This document shows, in pieces, positions 53,335 through 61,720 of a stretch of DNA of 64,000 bases. Source of the stretch: CADEDH01 sp965262175 (GTDB lineage Bacteria; Actinomycetota; Acidimicrobiia; Acidimicrobiales; SZUA-35); the NCBI GenBank assembly GCA_965262175.1, contig CBDHES010000002.1, positions 2,418,001 to 2,482,000 of the forward strand, given 5' to 3'. A program made the translations under genes and the position numbers. Numbering within the stretch: the first letter of the stretch is position 1; each line of letters begins with the position of its first letter. The notes beneath the pieces are model-generated. The model searched no databases. It worked only from the letters and a program-made list of their open reading frames with translations, and was not told the origin of the DNA.

Positions 53335-53340
53335 GCGGCG

Positions 53341-56226
53341 GTGACCCGTCGACTCTGGCTCCTGCTGATCCCGGTCCTCGTCCTCGTAGCGGTGTACATC
53401 GGCACGACGGGCCCCGGCGACGAGTCCGACGGTGCCGGCTCCGACGGCGAGGAGATCAGCGAGGAGACGGCCGCCCAGCCGGCGATCACCGATGGCCGGC
53501 CCGAGCCGGACCCGACCCCCATCCCGGTCAGCGACGACGTCCGGGTCGGGACCCTCGACAACGGCCTCACCTACTACGTCCGATCCAACCAGTCGCCCGG
53601 CGGCAGCCTGTCGCTCCGGCTGGTGGTCAACGCCGGCTCCCTCCAGCAGGAGGCCCCCGAGTCGGGGTATGCCCACTTCCTGGAGCACATGCTCTTCAAC
53701 GGAACCGAGAACTTCCCCGGCAACGAGCTGACCGACGCGTTGGCCGGCCTCGGGATCCAGTTCGGCCCCGATGTCAACGCCTACACGAGCTTCGACGAGA
53801 CGGTCTACGAGCTCGACCTGGTGACCGTCGACGACGCGGCCATCGAGACCGGGTTCGACGTCCTGGCCGACTGGGCGGCCCGGGCCACGATCGCCCAGGA
53901 CGCCACCGAGGCCGAGCGGGGCGTGGTCCGGGAGGAGATCCGGCTCCGGGACGAGGGCCCCGACGGGTTCGCCACCGCCGCCTTCCTGGCCGCCTATCTG
54001 ACCGGAAGCCCCTACGAGGACCGCGAACCCGGCGGGTCGGCCGAGGAGATCGTCGTCACCGACGCCGAGGACCTCCGCGCGTTCTACGACCGCTGGTACC
54101 GGCCGGAGCTGATGGCCGTCGTCGCCGTCGGCGACCTGCCCCTCGACCGGATGGAGGACGAGATCCGGGATCGGTTCTCGGAGCTGTTCGACGATCCGGT
54201 CGGCCGGGGCGACGGAGCGGAGCGGATCGAGGTCGTCGCCGAGCCCATCGCCGAGCCCCACACCGACGTCGTCGCCCACCCCGAGCTGGCCCGCTCGTTC
54301 GGGTCGATCGACTACTCGCTCACCACGTGGGGCCAGGCCACCGTCGGCGGGGAGCGGCTGACCCTCATCCAGGATCTGTTCGCCCGGATGATCGGGAACC
54401 GGCTGGCCGACGCCGCCGGCCGGGGCGAGATCGACCTCGGCGAGCCGTTCGTGCTCCGGTTCGACCAGACCCGGGCCCACTCGTTCCTCGGGTTCAACTA
54501 TGAGGCCGACGACCTCCTCGTCGGCACCGAGTACATCCTCACCGAGATGGACGCCCTGGAGCGGGACGGGTTCACCGCCGACGACCTGGCCCGGGCGGTC
54601 GCCGAGTTCCAGGTGGCGGTCGATCAGCTGCTGGCCACCGAGGCGACCACCCAGGATCGGGAGTACGCCGACGCCTACGTGGCCCACTACCTGGACGGCG
54701 ACCAGATCTCCGGGGTGGCCGAGACCCACGCCCGGCTGTCCACCGTCCTGTCCTCGATCGCCCTCGACGAGGTCAACGACCTGTTCCGGTGGGAGATGGC
54801 CCAGGCCGCACCGATCGTGATCATGGTCGGGCCCGACGAGGCCCTGCTCCCCACCGTCGAGCAGCTCGACGATGCGATCGTCCGAGCCGAGGCCGGGGCG
54901 GGGCCGAGCCCCGAACAGACGGCGACCGAGACGGTCGAGGAGCTGATGACCCGCCCGGAGCCGGTCGCCCCGGTCGAGACCGGGACCGTGTCGGAGCCGG
55001 TCGCCACCGAGTGGGTGTTCGCCAACGGCGTCACCGTCCGCTTCGTCGACTCCGCCATCGCCGCCGGTCAGGTCGACGTGGTCGCCATCGCCGAGGGCGG
55101 CTGGAGCGCCCTCGACCTCGAGGCTGGGGAGCTGGCCCCCTACGCCGTGGCCGCCGTGGCCGACAGCGGGCTTGGCGACTTCGATCGGGTCGACGTCCGC
55201 CGGTTCCTGGCCGGCACCACGGTGCGGCTGTCGCCCTTCGTCGATGAGACGACCGAGGGGTTCGTCGGGGGCGCCGGGTCCGATGACCTGGAGGTGCTGT
55301 TCCAGCAGCTCCACCTGGCGGTCACCGCACCCCGGATCGATCCGCTGGCCCTCGAGGAGGTGGTCGGCGATGCCGACGACGGCCGTCGATCCGTGGCCGC
55401 CGATCCCGGCGCGGCGGCGTTCGAGGCGCTCAACGAGATCCGGTTCGGGGACGACGTCAGGTTCAGCCTGCTCCCGCCCGACGATCTCGAGGCCCTGAGC
55501 CCCGACCAGGCGCTGGCGATCTACACCGAGCGGCTCGGCTCGGTCGACGACCTGGTGGTGATCGTCGTCGGCGACATCGATGAGGCGACCGTGGCCGACC
55601 TGGCGGCCGCCTACCTCGGCACGCTGCCGGGCGGCGACCCCGACACCTGGACCGACGTCCGGCCCGAGCCCCTCGACGAGGTCGTCCGCCGCGACGTGGT
55701 GGCCGGCACCGGCGACGCCGCCGGGACCGTCATCGTGCTCTACCCGTCGGCGCCGGCCATCGACGCCCCCGTCCGCATCCGACTCCGACTGCTGGAGCTG
55801 ATCCTCAACGAGCGGCTGCTGGCCACCGTCCGGGAAGAACTCGGGGTCAGCTACAGCCCGGCCTCGTTCGTCGACGCCCGGGTCGACCCGGCCGACCTCG
55901 TCGAGGTCTATCTCTTCGCCAACGTCGACCCCACCCGGGTCGACGAGGTGGTCGACGTCTTCACCACCCTCGCCGACGACCTCGCCACGAACGGCGTGAC
56001 CGTCGAGGAGCTGGACCGAGCCCGGTCGATCCTCCAGGACGACTTCGACCTGGTGGGCAACAACGACTACATCGAGATGCTGCTGACCGCCGAGGGCGAG
56101 GACGTGCTGACCGCCGAGCGGCGAGCCGAGCTGCTCGCTGCGGTCACCGCGACCGACCTCGACGCGCTGGCCGCCCAGGTCCTACCGTCGGACGCCGCCG
56201 CCGTCGTGGTCACGACCCCCGGCTGA
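53341..56226 (+). CDS. Membrane-anchored M16 family metallopeptidase (pitrilysin/insulinase-like)
   Basis: 961 residues from GTG 53341. An N-terminal anchor (RRLWLLLIPVLVLVAVYIG) and an acidic linker point to the outer face of the membrane. The inverted zinc motif HxxEH is in GYAHFLEHMLFNGTENFPGN (about residue 111), and the third ligand Glu is in ERGVVREEIRLR (about 195). This is a full-length two-half M16 protein, with the second half lacking the motif, as usual (DPATVRE-like TVREELGVSYSPASF late). It degrades peptides or processes exported proteins. It converges with an SDR gene. Confidence 0.92.
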   Translation: MTRRLWLLLIPVLVLVAVYIGTTGPGDESDGAGSDGEEISEETAAQPAITDGRPEPDPTPIPVSDDVRVGTLDNGLTYYVRSNQSPGGSLSLRLVVNAGSLQQEAPESGYAHFLEHMLFNGTENFPGNELTDALAGLGIQFGPDVNAYTSFDETVYELDLVTVDDAAIETGFDVLADWAARATIAQDATEAERGVVREEIRLRDEGPDGFATAAFLAAYLTGSPYEDREPGGSAEEIVVTDAEDLRAFYDRWYRPELMAVVAVGDLPLDRMEDEIRDRFSELFDDPVGRGDGAERIEVVAEPIAEPHTDVVAHPELARSFGSIDYSLTTWGQATVGGERLTLIQDLFARMIGNRLADAAGRGEIDLGEPFVLRFDQTRAHSFLGFNYEADDLLVGTEYILTEMDALERDGFTADDLARAVAEFQVAVDQLLATEATTQDREYADAYVAHYLDGDQISGVAETHARLSTVLSSIALDEVNDLFRWEMAQAAPIVIMVGPDEALLPTVEQLDDAIVRAEAGAGPSPEQTATETVEELMTRPEPVAPVETGTVSEPVATEWVFANGVTVRFVDSAIAAGQVDVVAIAEGGWSALDLEAGELAPYAVAAVADSGLGDFDRVDVRRFLAGTTVRLSPFVDETTEGFVGGAGSDDLEVLFQQLHLAVTAPRIDPLALEEVVGDADDGRRSVAADPGAAAFEALNEIRFGDDVRFSLLPPDDLEALSPDQALAIYTERLGSVDDLVVIVVGDIDEATVADLAAAYLGTLPGGDPDTWTDVRPEPLDEVVRRDVVAGTGDAAGTVIVLYPSAPAIDAPVRIRLRLLELILNERLLATVREELGVSYSPASFVDARVDPADLVEVYLFANVDPTRVDEVVDVFTTLADDLATNGVTVEELDRARSILQDDFDLVGNNDYIEMLLTAEGEDVLTAERRAELLAAVTATDLDALAAQVLPSDAAAVVVTTPG

Positions 56227-56265
56227 TCGCCCCAGGGCCGGGAGCGGTGCCGGCGACCGGGTCGC

Positions 56266-57096
56266 TCAGGGGAGGCGGTGGGCGTGGTCGGCCTTGATCG
56301 CCGCCAGCCGCCGCTCGACGGCCGGCAGGAACTCCTCGGGGTGGGTGAGGATCCAGAACCGCTCGTTTTGGACGGCGTCGAGCACGAGATCGCCGACCTC
56401 GGCCGGGTCCATACCCTTGGCCAACTCGGCGGCCAGGTTGTCCCAGAACCGCTCGTCGAGATCGCCCCGCTCGTGCTCGGAGAGGTGGGCCGGCCGGTTG
56501 CGTTCGCTGGCGGTGACGTCGGTGTCGATCGGTCCGGGGCACAGCACGCTGGCTCGGACCGCCGACTTGGCCAGCTTCAGCTCGATACGGACGGTGTCCA
56601 TCAGGCCGACGACGCCGTGCTTGGCCACGTGATACGCCCCCAGCACCGGGCCCGACACCAGGCCGGCCATCGACGACGTGGCGGTGATGTGCCCCTCGCC
56701 CTGTTCCTTCAGGAGGGGGAGGAAGGTCCGGATCCCGTAGATCACACCCCACAGGTCGACGTCGAGCGTCCACCTCCAGTCGTCGAGCGACATCTCATCG
56801 ACGGCGCCGGGAAGCCCGATCCCGGCGTTGTTGGCCACGACGTGGACCGCCCCGAAGGCGTCGAGCGCTGCGGCGGCCAGGGCCTGGATCTGGGCCTCGT
56901 CGGTCACGTCGGTCGGGACCCCGATCGCCCGGTGGCCATCCGCCGTCAGCCCGGCCACCGCCCCGTCGAGGCGGTCCCGCTCGATGTCGGCCAGCACCAC
57001 CGACATCCCGGCCGAGGCGAACGATCGGGCCATGCCCAAACCGATGCCACTGGCGGCCCCGGTCACCACCGCCGTCTTGCCGTCAACGTCGTACAT
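56266..57096 (-). CDS. SDR family NAD(P)-dependent oxidoreductase
   Basis: 276 residues from ATG 57096 with GGAGG seven to eight bases upstream. Features: VVTGAASGIGLGMARSF, the Asp in VLADIERDRL that favours NAD, VVANNAGIGLPG, ATSSMAGL with Ser, YHVAKHGVVGLMD (YxxxK). The longer C-terminal (RFWDNLAAELAKGMDPAEVG, ILTHPEEFLPAVERRL) is typical of a distinct SDR subgroup, with lipophilic or hydroxysteroid substrates common. The gene is downstream of the TIGR03086-like gene on the same strand with about 127 bases between. Confidence 0.88.
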   Translation of the reverse strand: MYDVDGKTAVVTGAASGIGLGMARSFASAGMSVVLADIERDRLDGAVAGLTADGHRAIGVPTDVTDEAQIQALAAAALDAFGAVHVVANNAGIGLPGAVDEMSLDDWRWTLDVDLWGVIYGIRTFLPLLKEQGEGHITATSSMAGLVSGPVLGAYHVAKHGVVGLMDTVRIELKLAKSAVRASVLCPGPIDTDVTASERNRPAHLSEHERGDLDERFWDNLAAELAKGMDPAEVGDLVLDAVQNERFWILTHPEEFLPAVERRLAAIKADHAHRLP

Positions 57097-57166
57097 CGTT
57101 CGTCCTCCCCGGAGGGTCGCGCCCTGGACCGGCGATCGTAGGTCGGGGCGCCCGAGCGAGGCGAGC

Positions 57167-57180
57167 CCACCCCGGGGTGG
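57167..57180 (-). terminator. 14-bp palindrome between the TIGR03086-type and SDR genes
   Basis: CCACCCCGGGGTGG is fully self-complementary (5-bp stem with loop CCGG). It lies 44-57 bases after the TIGR03086-type stop on the minus strand. Weak terminator or protein-binding site. Confidence 0.35.
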
Positions 57181-57194
57181 CGGCCGTCGTCAAC

Positions 57195-57245
57195 GGGAGG
57201 CTGCCGTCAGCGGGAGGCTGCCGTCAGCGGGAGGCCGCCGTCCAC
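57195..57245. repeat. 17-bp tandem repeat (two perfect, one degenerate copy) spanning a stop codon
   Basis: GGGAGGCTGCCGTCAGC occurs at 57195-57211 and 57212-57228, followed by a diverged third copy at 57229-57245. The stop codon of the TIGR03086-type gene (57224-57226 on the minus strand) lies in the second copy. It looks like slippage at a gene end. Confidence 0.9.
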
Positions 57246-57871
57246 CGGCTCGGGTCGCGGCCGACCCAGGCCACCAGGCGCTCGATGGGCGGGGCATCGT
57301 CGGGCAGCGGCACCACCGGGTCGAACGGTGCGCCCGGTCCCCGCTCGTCGGCCGGCAACCCCATCCGCATCGGGGCCAGCGCCGCGGCGGCCACCGGTGC
57401 CAGGTCGGGCGCGGCCCAGTCGACGGTGGCGTCGATCGACACCGCCAGGTCCCAGCTGTGGACCAGCAGCTCGGCGGCGTAGATCCCGGCCGCCGCAGCC
57501 CCCGGGAGCTCGGCCCAGGGAAGGGCCAGCATCGTCGTCAGGATCTCGTCGGACGCCCAGGCGGACCGGATCCGGTCGGCCTCGGACCGCCAGGCCCCCG
57601 CCCAGCCGTCGGCCGCCACGTCGTCCACCTCGAGCGAGACTGCGTTCCCGTCCTCGCCCCGCCCCAGGGCCGAGATCCGCCGGCCGACGCCGACCAGGTG
57701 GCCGGCCAGATCGGCGACGTCGTACTCGGCGCACGGGGTCGGCCGGTCGAGGTCGGCCACGTCGAGCTGGTCGATGGCGACCGTCACCGCGTCGAGCGCT
57801 CGGAAAAGGCCGAGCCGGGGGTCGGCCTCGGGGTCGAGCGGGGCGGTCGGGTGGTTGCTGTCGTTGGTCAT
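57224..57871 (-). CDS. TIGR03086-type putative metal-binding protein (maleylpyruvate-isomerase-like/DinB-like helical bundle)
   Basis: 215 residues from ATG 57871; ATG 57880 is possible. The four-helix pattern starts with GLFRALDAVTVAIDQLDVAD, then RPTPCAEYDVADLAGHLVG (metal-ligand His) and YAAELLVHSWDLAVSID (His and Asp of the HxxDx type). DPVVPLPDDAPPIERLVAWV and GRDPSRW at the end are hallmarks of the actinobacterial TIGR03086 family. Mycothiol-dependent maleylpyruvate isomerases share this fold; the actual function is unknown. It is divergent from the WYL regulator, with an inverted repeat in between. Confidence 0.85.
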   Translation of the reverse strand: MTNDSNHPTAPLDPEADPRLGLFRALDAVTVAIDQLDVADLDRPTPCAEYDVADLAGHLVGVGRRISALGRGEDGNAVSLEVDDVAADGWAGAWRSEADRIRSAWASDEILTTMLALPWAELPGAAAAGIYAAELLVHSWDLAVSIDATVDWAAPDLAPVAAAALAPMRMGLPADERGPGAPFDPVVPLPDDAPPIERLVAWVGRDPSRWTAASR

Positions 57872-57894
57872 GGTCCCCATCGTGAGGGGTGAAC

Positions 57895-57913
57895 GTGGCC
57901 ATGAAGTGGCCAC
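57895..57913. promoter_or_regulatory. Operator-like inverted repeat in the TIGR03086-type / WYL intergenic region
   Basis: GTGGCCA-TGAAG-TGGCCAC, perfect 7-bp arms with a 5-base spacer. It sits 18-36 bases before the WYL -10 box complex and 24-42 bases before the TIGR03086-type start, so it overlaps the -35 region of the regulator. Candidate binding site of the adjacent WYL regulator. Confidence 0.6.
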
Positions 57914-57923
57914 TTTTGTCACG

Positions 57924-57929
57924 TAGTGT
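57924..57929 (+). promoter_or_regulatory. -10 box (TAGTGT) of leaderless WYL regulator gene
   Basis: TAGTGT ends seven bases before GTG 57937, fixing the start over an in-frame ATG/TTG upstream. Confidence 0.55.
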
Positions 57930-57936
57930 CGACGGG

Positions 57937-58965
57937 GTGCGCGCCGACCGGTTGATCGCCACCCTGCTGCTCCTCCAAGCCCGGACCCGGGTCACGGCGC
58001 GGGAAGTGGCCGAGGAGCTCGAGGTCTCGGTCCGAACCGCTCGCCGTGATCTCGAAGCGCTGGCCATGGCCGGGGTTCCCGTCTACTCCCAGGCCGGACG
58101 GGGCGGTGGCTGGTCGCTGATCGGTGGGGCCCGGACCGATCTCAGCGGGCTGTCGGCTCCCGAGGCCCGAGCCCTGTTCCTCGTAGCCGGCCCGGCCGCC
58201 GCCACGACCCCGGAGCTGGCGGCGGCGCTCCGCAAGCTGACCCAGGCCCTGCCCGAGCCGTTCCGGCGGGAGGCGGCGACGTCGGCCAGGGCGGTCGTGA
58301 TCGATCCGGCCCGATGGGGGCGGATCGGTCGGCCGGAGCGTCCCGGCATGCTCGAACCCCTGCAATCGGCGCTGCTGGCCGGCGAGCAGGTCACGTTGGG
58401 CTATCGGACGCCGGGCAAGGGGCTCAGCACCCGCCGGGTCGATCCCTACGGCCTGGTTTCCAAGGCCTCGGTCTGGTACCTGATCGGCGGCACGGACCGC
58501 GGCCAGCGGACCTTTCGGGTCGATCGGGTGACCGCCGTCGAGCCGGCCGGCATCCCGTCCCACCGCCCGGCGGACTTCGATCTCGACGGGGCGTGGGAGG
58601 CGATCCAGGCGTCGTTCGTCGACGTCCTCGCCACGGTCACGGTGCGAGCCGAAGCCGAACGGTGGACCCTGCCCATCCTCCGCCAGCTCCCTCGGACCTG
58701 GATCGGCATCGGCTTCGTCGAACGGGACGCGACACCACCGGCCGCCGACGATCGCACCGACTCCCGAACCGACCGGGACCGAGACCGGGACCGGGACCGG
58801 GACCGGGTGTCGGTCGAGCTGGCGGGGTCGTCGCTCGAAGGTCTGGTGGCCATGATCGCCGGGTTCGGTGACGCGGTCCGGGTCACCGAACCTCCCGAGG
58901 CCAAGGCCCGCCTGGCCACGATCGGGAGCCAGCTCACCGGCCTCTACGGCTCGGTCGGGGGCTGA
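57937..58965 (+). CDS. YafY-type HTH-WYL transcriptional regulator
   Basis: 342 residues from GTG 57937. The HTH-11 domain is at residues 1-60 (RADRLIATLLLLQARTRVTA, EELEVSVRTARRDLEALA). The WYL domain is at about 150-215 (LGYRTPGKGLSTRRVDPYGL, SVWYLIGG, RTFRVDRVTAVEP) with the family ligand-binding Arg and Trp. A C-terminal extension (WCX-like) carries a run of six Asp-Arg pairs (58771-58806). Its partner is probably the divergent TIGR03086-type gene. The 3' end overlaps the molybdopterin oxidoreductase gene by 22 bases. Confidence 0.88.
   Translation: MRADRLIATLLLLQARTRVTAREVAEELEVSVRTARRDLEALAMAGVPVYSQAGRGGGWSLIGGARTDLSGLSAPEARALFLVAGPAAATTPELAAALRKLTQALPEPFRREAATSARAVVIDPARWGRIGRPERPGMLEPLQSALLAGEQVTLGYRTPGKGLSTRRVDPYGLVSKASVWYLIGGTDRGQRTFRVDRVTAVEPAGIPSHRPADFDLDGAWEAIQASFVDVLATVTVRAEAERWTLPILRQLPRTWIGIGFVERDATPPAADDRTDSRTDRDRDRDRDRDRVSVELAGSSLEGLVAMIAGFGDAVRVTEPPEAKARLATIGSQLTGLYGSVGG
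58771..58806 (+). repeat. (GAC CGN)6 hexamer repeat encoding Asp-Arg pairs
   Basis: Six consecutive GAC-CGN units inside the WYL regulator, encoding DRDRDRDRDRDR. It interrupts an otherwise normal C-terminal extension and is likely slippage-prone. Confidence 0.9.
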
Positions 58966-60980
58966 GCGAGCCGTCGGACCTCGACCAGGGTGTCGTGGAA
59001 GGCGGCCGAGCCGATGTCGTCGGGCGGTGGGGTGGGGTTGGTCAAGACGTTGACCGATCGGCCGTCTCCGTGGCGGTGCCACCATCCGAACGGAAGGGCC
59101 ACCACGCCGGGCAGGACCTCGTCGGTGACGTCGGCCTCGGTCGTCAGCGCCCCCCGCTGGTTGGCCACTTCGACCCGGTCGCCGGAGGCGATCGAGCGCG
59201 AGGCGGCGTCGTCGGGGTGGATCTGGAGCCGGGGTTTGCCCTCGGTCGGGAGGTGCTCGTCGAACCCCCCGTAGTTGGCGTTGAGGAACTTCAGGTGTTG
59301 TTTGCGGGACAGCAGGGCGAGTGGGAACCGAGGGTCGGCACCGCTCGCATCGGGGGACTCGGTGCCCGGTCGGTAGGTGAGAGGGCCAAGGCGGAGGCGG
59401 CCGTCGTCGGTGTCGGGCCGGCGGTCGACGTTGGGACGGTGGCCGGGAGCGACGGCCAGGCGCTGCCAGGTCTGGTCGCCGAGGCTCTCGACGGTGATGC
59501 CGTCGAGCCAGGGGTGGTCGGAGTCGAGGAGCTGGGCGATCAGGGTCTCGTCGTCGTCGGCGAGGCCCGGTTCGGCGTCGGTCAGGTCGAGGTGGGTGGC
59601 GAGCCGGCGGAAGATCTCGGTGTTGGGGAGCGCCTCGCCGACCGGGGCGATCGCCGGGCGGTTGAGGCTGAGATAGAGGTGGCCCCACGCGATGCCCAGG
59701 TCGAGGTGCTCGAGCTGGGTGGTGGCCGGCAGTACCACGTCGGCATAGCGGGCGGTGTCGGTCATGAATTGCTCGATCACCACGGTGAACAGGTCGGGGC
59801 GGGCCAGGCCGGCCATCACCGCACCCTGGTCGGGGCAGATCACCGCAGGGTTCGAGTTGTGCACGATCAGCGCCTCGACCGGAGGATCGAGGGTGTCGTC
59901 GGTCAGGACCGAGCCGAGCCGGGCCATGTTGAACCGGCGGGGCGCCGGGCGGGGTGGCGGATAGGCCAATGCCGTCTCGAAGTAGACCTGGGTCGAGCGG
60001 GCCAGGCCACCGCCCCGATCCCGCCAGGCCCCGGTGACCGCCGGGAGGAGGGCCACCGCCCGCATGATGTCGCGGCCGTGCTCCCGGTGTTCGGGACCGA
60101 CCAGGACCCGGATGGCGGCGGGGCGCTCGGTGGCCAGCGCGACCGCCAGGGCCTCGATGCGGTCGGGGGCGATGCCGGTGATCGTCGCCGCCTCGGCCAG
60201 CCTGAGGGCGGCGGCCGAGGCCCGGAGCTCATCCCACCCGGTCGTCGCGTCGGCGATCCACCCAGGGTCGACGAGGCCCTCCCGGTCGAGGACTCCGACG
60301 ATGGCGAGCACGAGGGCCACATCGGTCCCCGGTCGGAGTTGGAGGTGCTCATCGGCCCGGGCGGCCGTCGAGGTCCGGATCGGGTCGATCACGATCAGGC
60401 GGCCGCCGTTGTGTCGGGCCTCGTCGAGCACCGGCCACAGGTGGCGGTTCGTCAGGTAGGTGTTGGTTCCCCAGGCGACGATCGTGCGGGCGTGGGCCAG
60501 GTCTTCGGGGTCGATGCCGAACGGGAGGCCGGCGACGTCGGCCGCTCCGAGCCAGGCGGTCACCCCGCACAGGTCCCGGCCGATGTCGCTCGCTCCGACG
60601 GCGGCGAAGAACCGGTCGGCCATGATGCCCTTCTGGATCACCCCCTGGGTCCCATCGAAGGAGTAGGGGAGGATCGCCGCGCCCCGGCCGGCGTCGATCA
60701 ACGGCCGGAGCCGGTCGGTGATGGCGCCGAGGGCGGTGTCCCAGGTGGTCGGCTCGAAGGTCGTGGACCCCTTGGGGCCGGTCCGCATCAACGGGGTGGT
60801 GATCCGATCGGGGTGATACACCCGATCGAGGAAGCGGTTGACCTTGGGGCACAGCTGGCCCCGGGTCGTGGGGTGGTCCCGATTGCCCCGGAGGCGGACC
60901 GCCCGCCCATCGACCACCGTCACGTCCCACACGCAGGTGTCGGGGCAGTCGTGGTGACAGGAGCCGCTGATCGTCGTCAT
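58944..60980 (-). CDS. Molybdopterin-dependent oxidoreductase (DMSO-reductase family, [4Fe-4S] N-terminus)
   Basis: 678 residues from ATG 60980. The [4Fe-4S] site is C8-x3-C12-x3-C16-x27-C44 (CHHDCPDTC then GQLCPKVN). The bis-MGD segments are TTWDTALGAI, WGTNTYLTNRHLWP, LIVIDPIRTSTAARADEHLQ, and VIEQFMTDTARYADVVLPAT. The C-terminal molybdopterin dinucleotide-binding domain has FPLALLSRKQHLKFLNANYG. There is no twin-Arg signal, so it is cytoplasmic. It resembles soluble anaerobic dehydrogenases; the substrate is unknown. The usual Mo-ligand Cys/Sec/Ser motif is not clear at the aligned position (YSFDGTQGVIQKG). Divergent from an ArsR-type regulator. Confidence 0.88.
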   Translation of the reverse strand: MTTISGSCHHDCPDTCVWDVTVVDGRAVRLRGNRDHPTTRGQLCPKVNRFLDRVYHPDRITTPLMRTGPKGSTTFEPTTWDTALGAITDRLRPLIDAGRGAAILPYSFDGTQGVIQKGIMADRFFAAVGASDIGRDLCGVTAWLGAADVAGLPFGIDPEDLAHARTIVAWGTNTYLTNRHLWPVLDEARHNGGRLIVIDPIRTSTAARADEHLQLRPGTDVALVLAIVGVLDREGLVDPGWIADATTGWDELRASAAALRLAEAATITGIAPDRIEALAVALATERPAAIRVLVGPEHREHGRDIMRAVALLPAVTGAWRDRGGGLARSTQVYFETALAYPPPRPAPRRFNMARLGSVLTDDTLDPPVEALIVHNSNPAVICPDQGAVMAGLARPDLFTVVIEQFMTDTARYADVVLPATTQLEHLDLGIAWGHLYLSLNRPAIAPVGEALPNTEIFRRLATHLDLTDAEPGLADDDETLIAQLLDSDHPWLDGITVESLGDQTWQRLAVAPGHRPNVDRRPDTDDGRLRLGPLTYRPGTESPDASGADPRFPLALLSRKQHLKFLNANYGGFDEHLPTEGKPRLQIHPDDAASRSIASGDRVEVANQRGALTTEADVTDEVLPGVVALPFGWWHRHGDGRSVNVLTNPTPPPDDIGSAAFHDTLVEVRRLAQPPTEP

Positions 60981-61030
60981 AGGTCGGCCAGTGTGGCCTC
61001 GGGCGAGGCGTGATCGCCCTGTCGTCGGTA

Positions 61031-61059
61031 TTGACAAACGATTTTTTCAATTGCATCGT
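61031..61059 (+). promoter_or_regulatory. Promoter of the ArsR-type regulator (TTGACA, 17 bp, CATCGT)
   Basis: TTGACA (61031-61036) and CATCGT (61054-61059) are separated by 17 bases, and ATG 61067 follows seven bases after the -10 box. The spacer is AT-rich, unlike its surroundings. It confirms the leaderless start. Confidence 0.75.
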
Positions 61060-61066
61060 GAACGGC

Positions 61067-61720
61067 ATGGTGGAGCTGGAAGTGATCGACGAGCCCGACC
61101 GGGCCGCCGCCCTGCTCGACCCGTTCCGGGCTCGGCTCCTGTCGGTGCTGGTCGAGCCGGGATCGGCGACGACGGTGGCGACGACGGTCGGCGAGTCCCG
61201 CCAGAAGGTCAACTACCACCTCCGGATCCTCGAGGGTCACGGTCTGGTCCGTCAGGTCGCCGAGCGGCCCCGGCGGGGCCTGACCGAGCGGGTCGTCGTC
61301 GCGTCGGCCCGGTCCTACGCCCTGTCGCCGGCGGTCCTCGGGGACCGGGCGGCCGATCCGGGCCGCCTCGACCGGCTCTCTGCGTCGTACCTGGTGGCGG
61401 TGGCGGGCCGCATGGTCCGGGAGGTGGCGGGGCTGGTCCGGCGGGCCGACGAGGCCGGTCGCACCGTGGCGACCCTCACGATCGACACCGAGATCCGTTT
61501 CGCCTCGGCCGCCGATCGGGCCGCCTTCACCGGTGAGTTGGCCGACACCGTGGCGTCGATGACCCGCCGCTACCACCATCCGACGGCCTCCGGTGGTCGC
61601 TGGCACCGGCTCGTCGTCGCCGCCCACCCACTCCTCGAATCGCCTCGGTCCGCCCCCCGGGCCGACCGAGGCGACCACCCCCACCCAACCGACCCGCCTA
61701 CCCAGGAGGAACCCTCATGA
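61067..61720 (+). CDS. ArsR-type winged-helix regulator
   Basis: 217 residues from ATG 61067 fixed by the leaderless promoter; the frame is open upstream but unsupported. The winged-helix domain (residues 10-95) has AALLDPFRARLLSVLVEPGS, TTVGESRQKVNYHLRILEGH and GLVRQVAERPRRGLTERVVV. The C-terminal part (about 100-215) is helical with no metal-binding Cys motif. The stop overlaps the SRPBCC gene start (ATGA), and this ArsR-SRPBCC pairing is common in Actinobacteria. Probably autoregulates the pair. Confidence 0.87.
   Translation: MVELEVIDEPDRAAALLDPFRARLLSVLVEPGSATTVATTVGESRQKVNYHLRILEGHGLVRQVAERPRRGLTERVVVASARSYALSPAVLGDRAADPGRLDRLSASYLVAVAGRMVREVAGLVRRADEAGRTVATLTIDTEIRFASAADRAAFTGELADTVASMTRRYHHPTASGGRWHRLVVAAHPLLESPRSAPRADRGDHPHPTDPPTQEEPS

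Noticed and set aside
49840..55314. 1824-codon open frame on the minus strand across the carboxylase and M16 genes
   Set aside because: Same reason: antisense frame without domain or start signal.
58771..58806. GACCGG repeats as a CRISPR or binding-site array
   Set aside because: Six in-frame GAC-CGN units without spacers, inside a coding region; simple sequence repeat.
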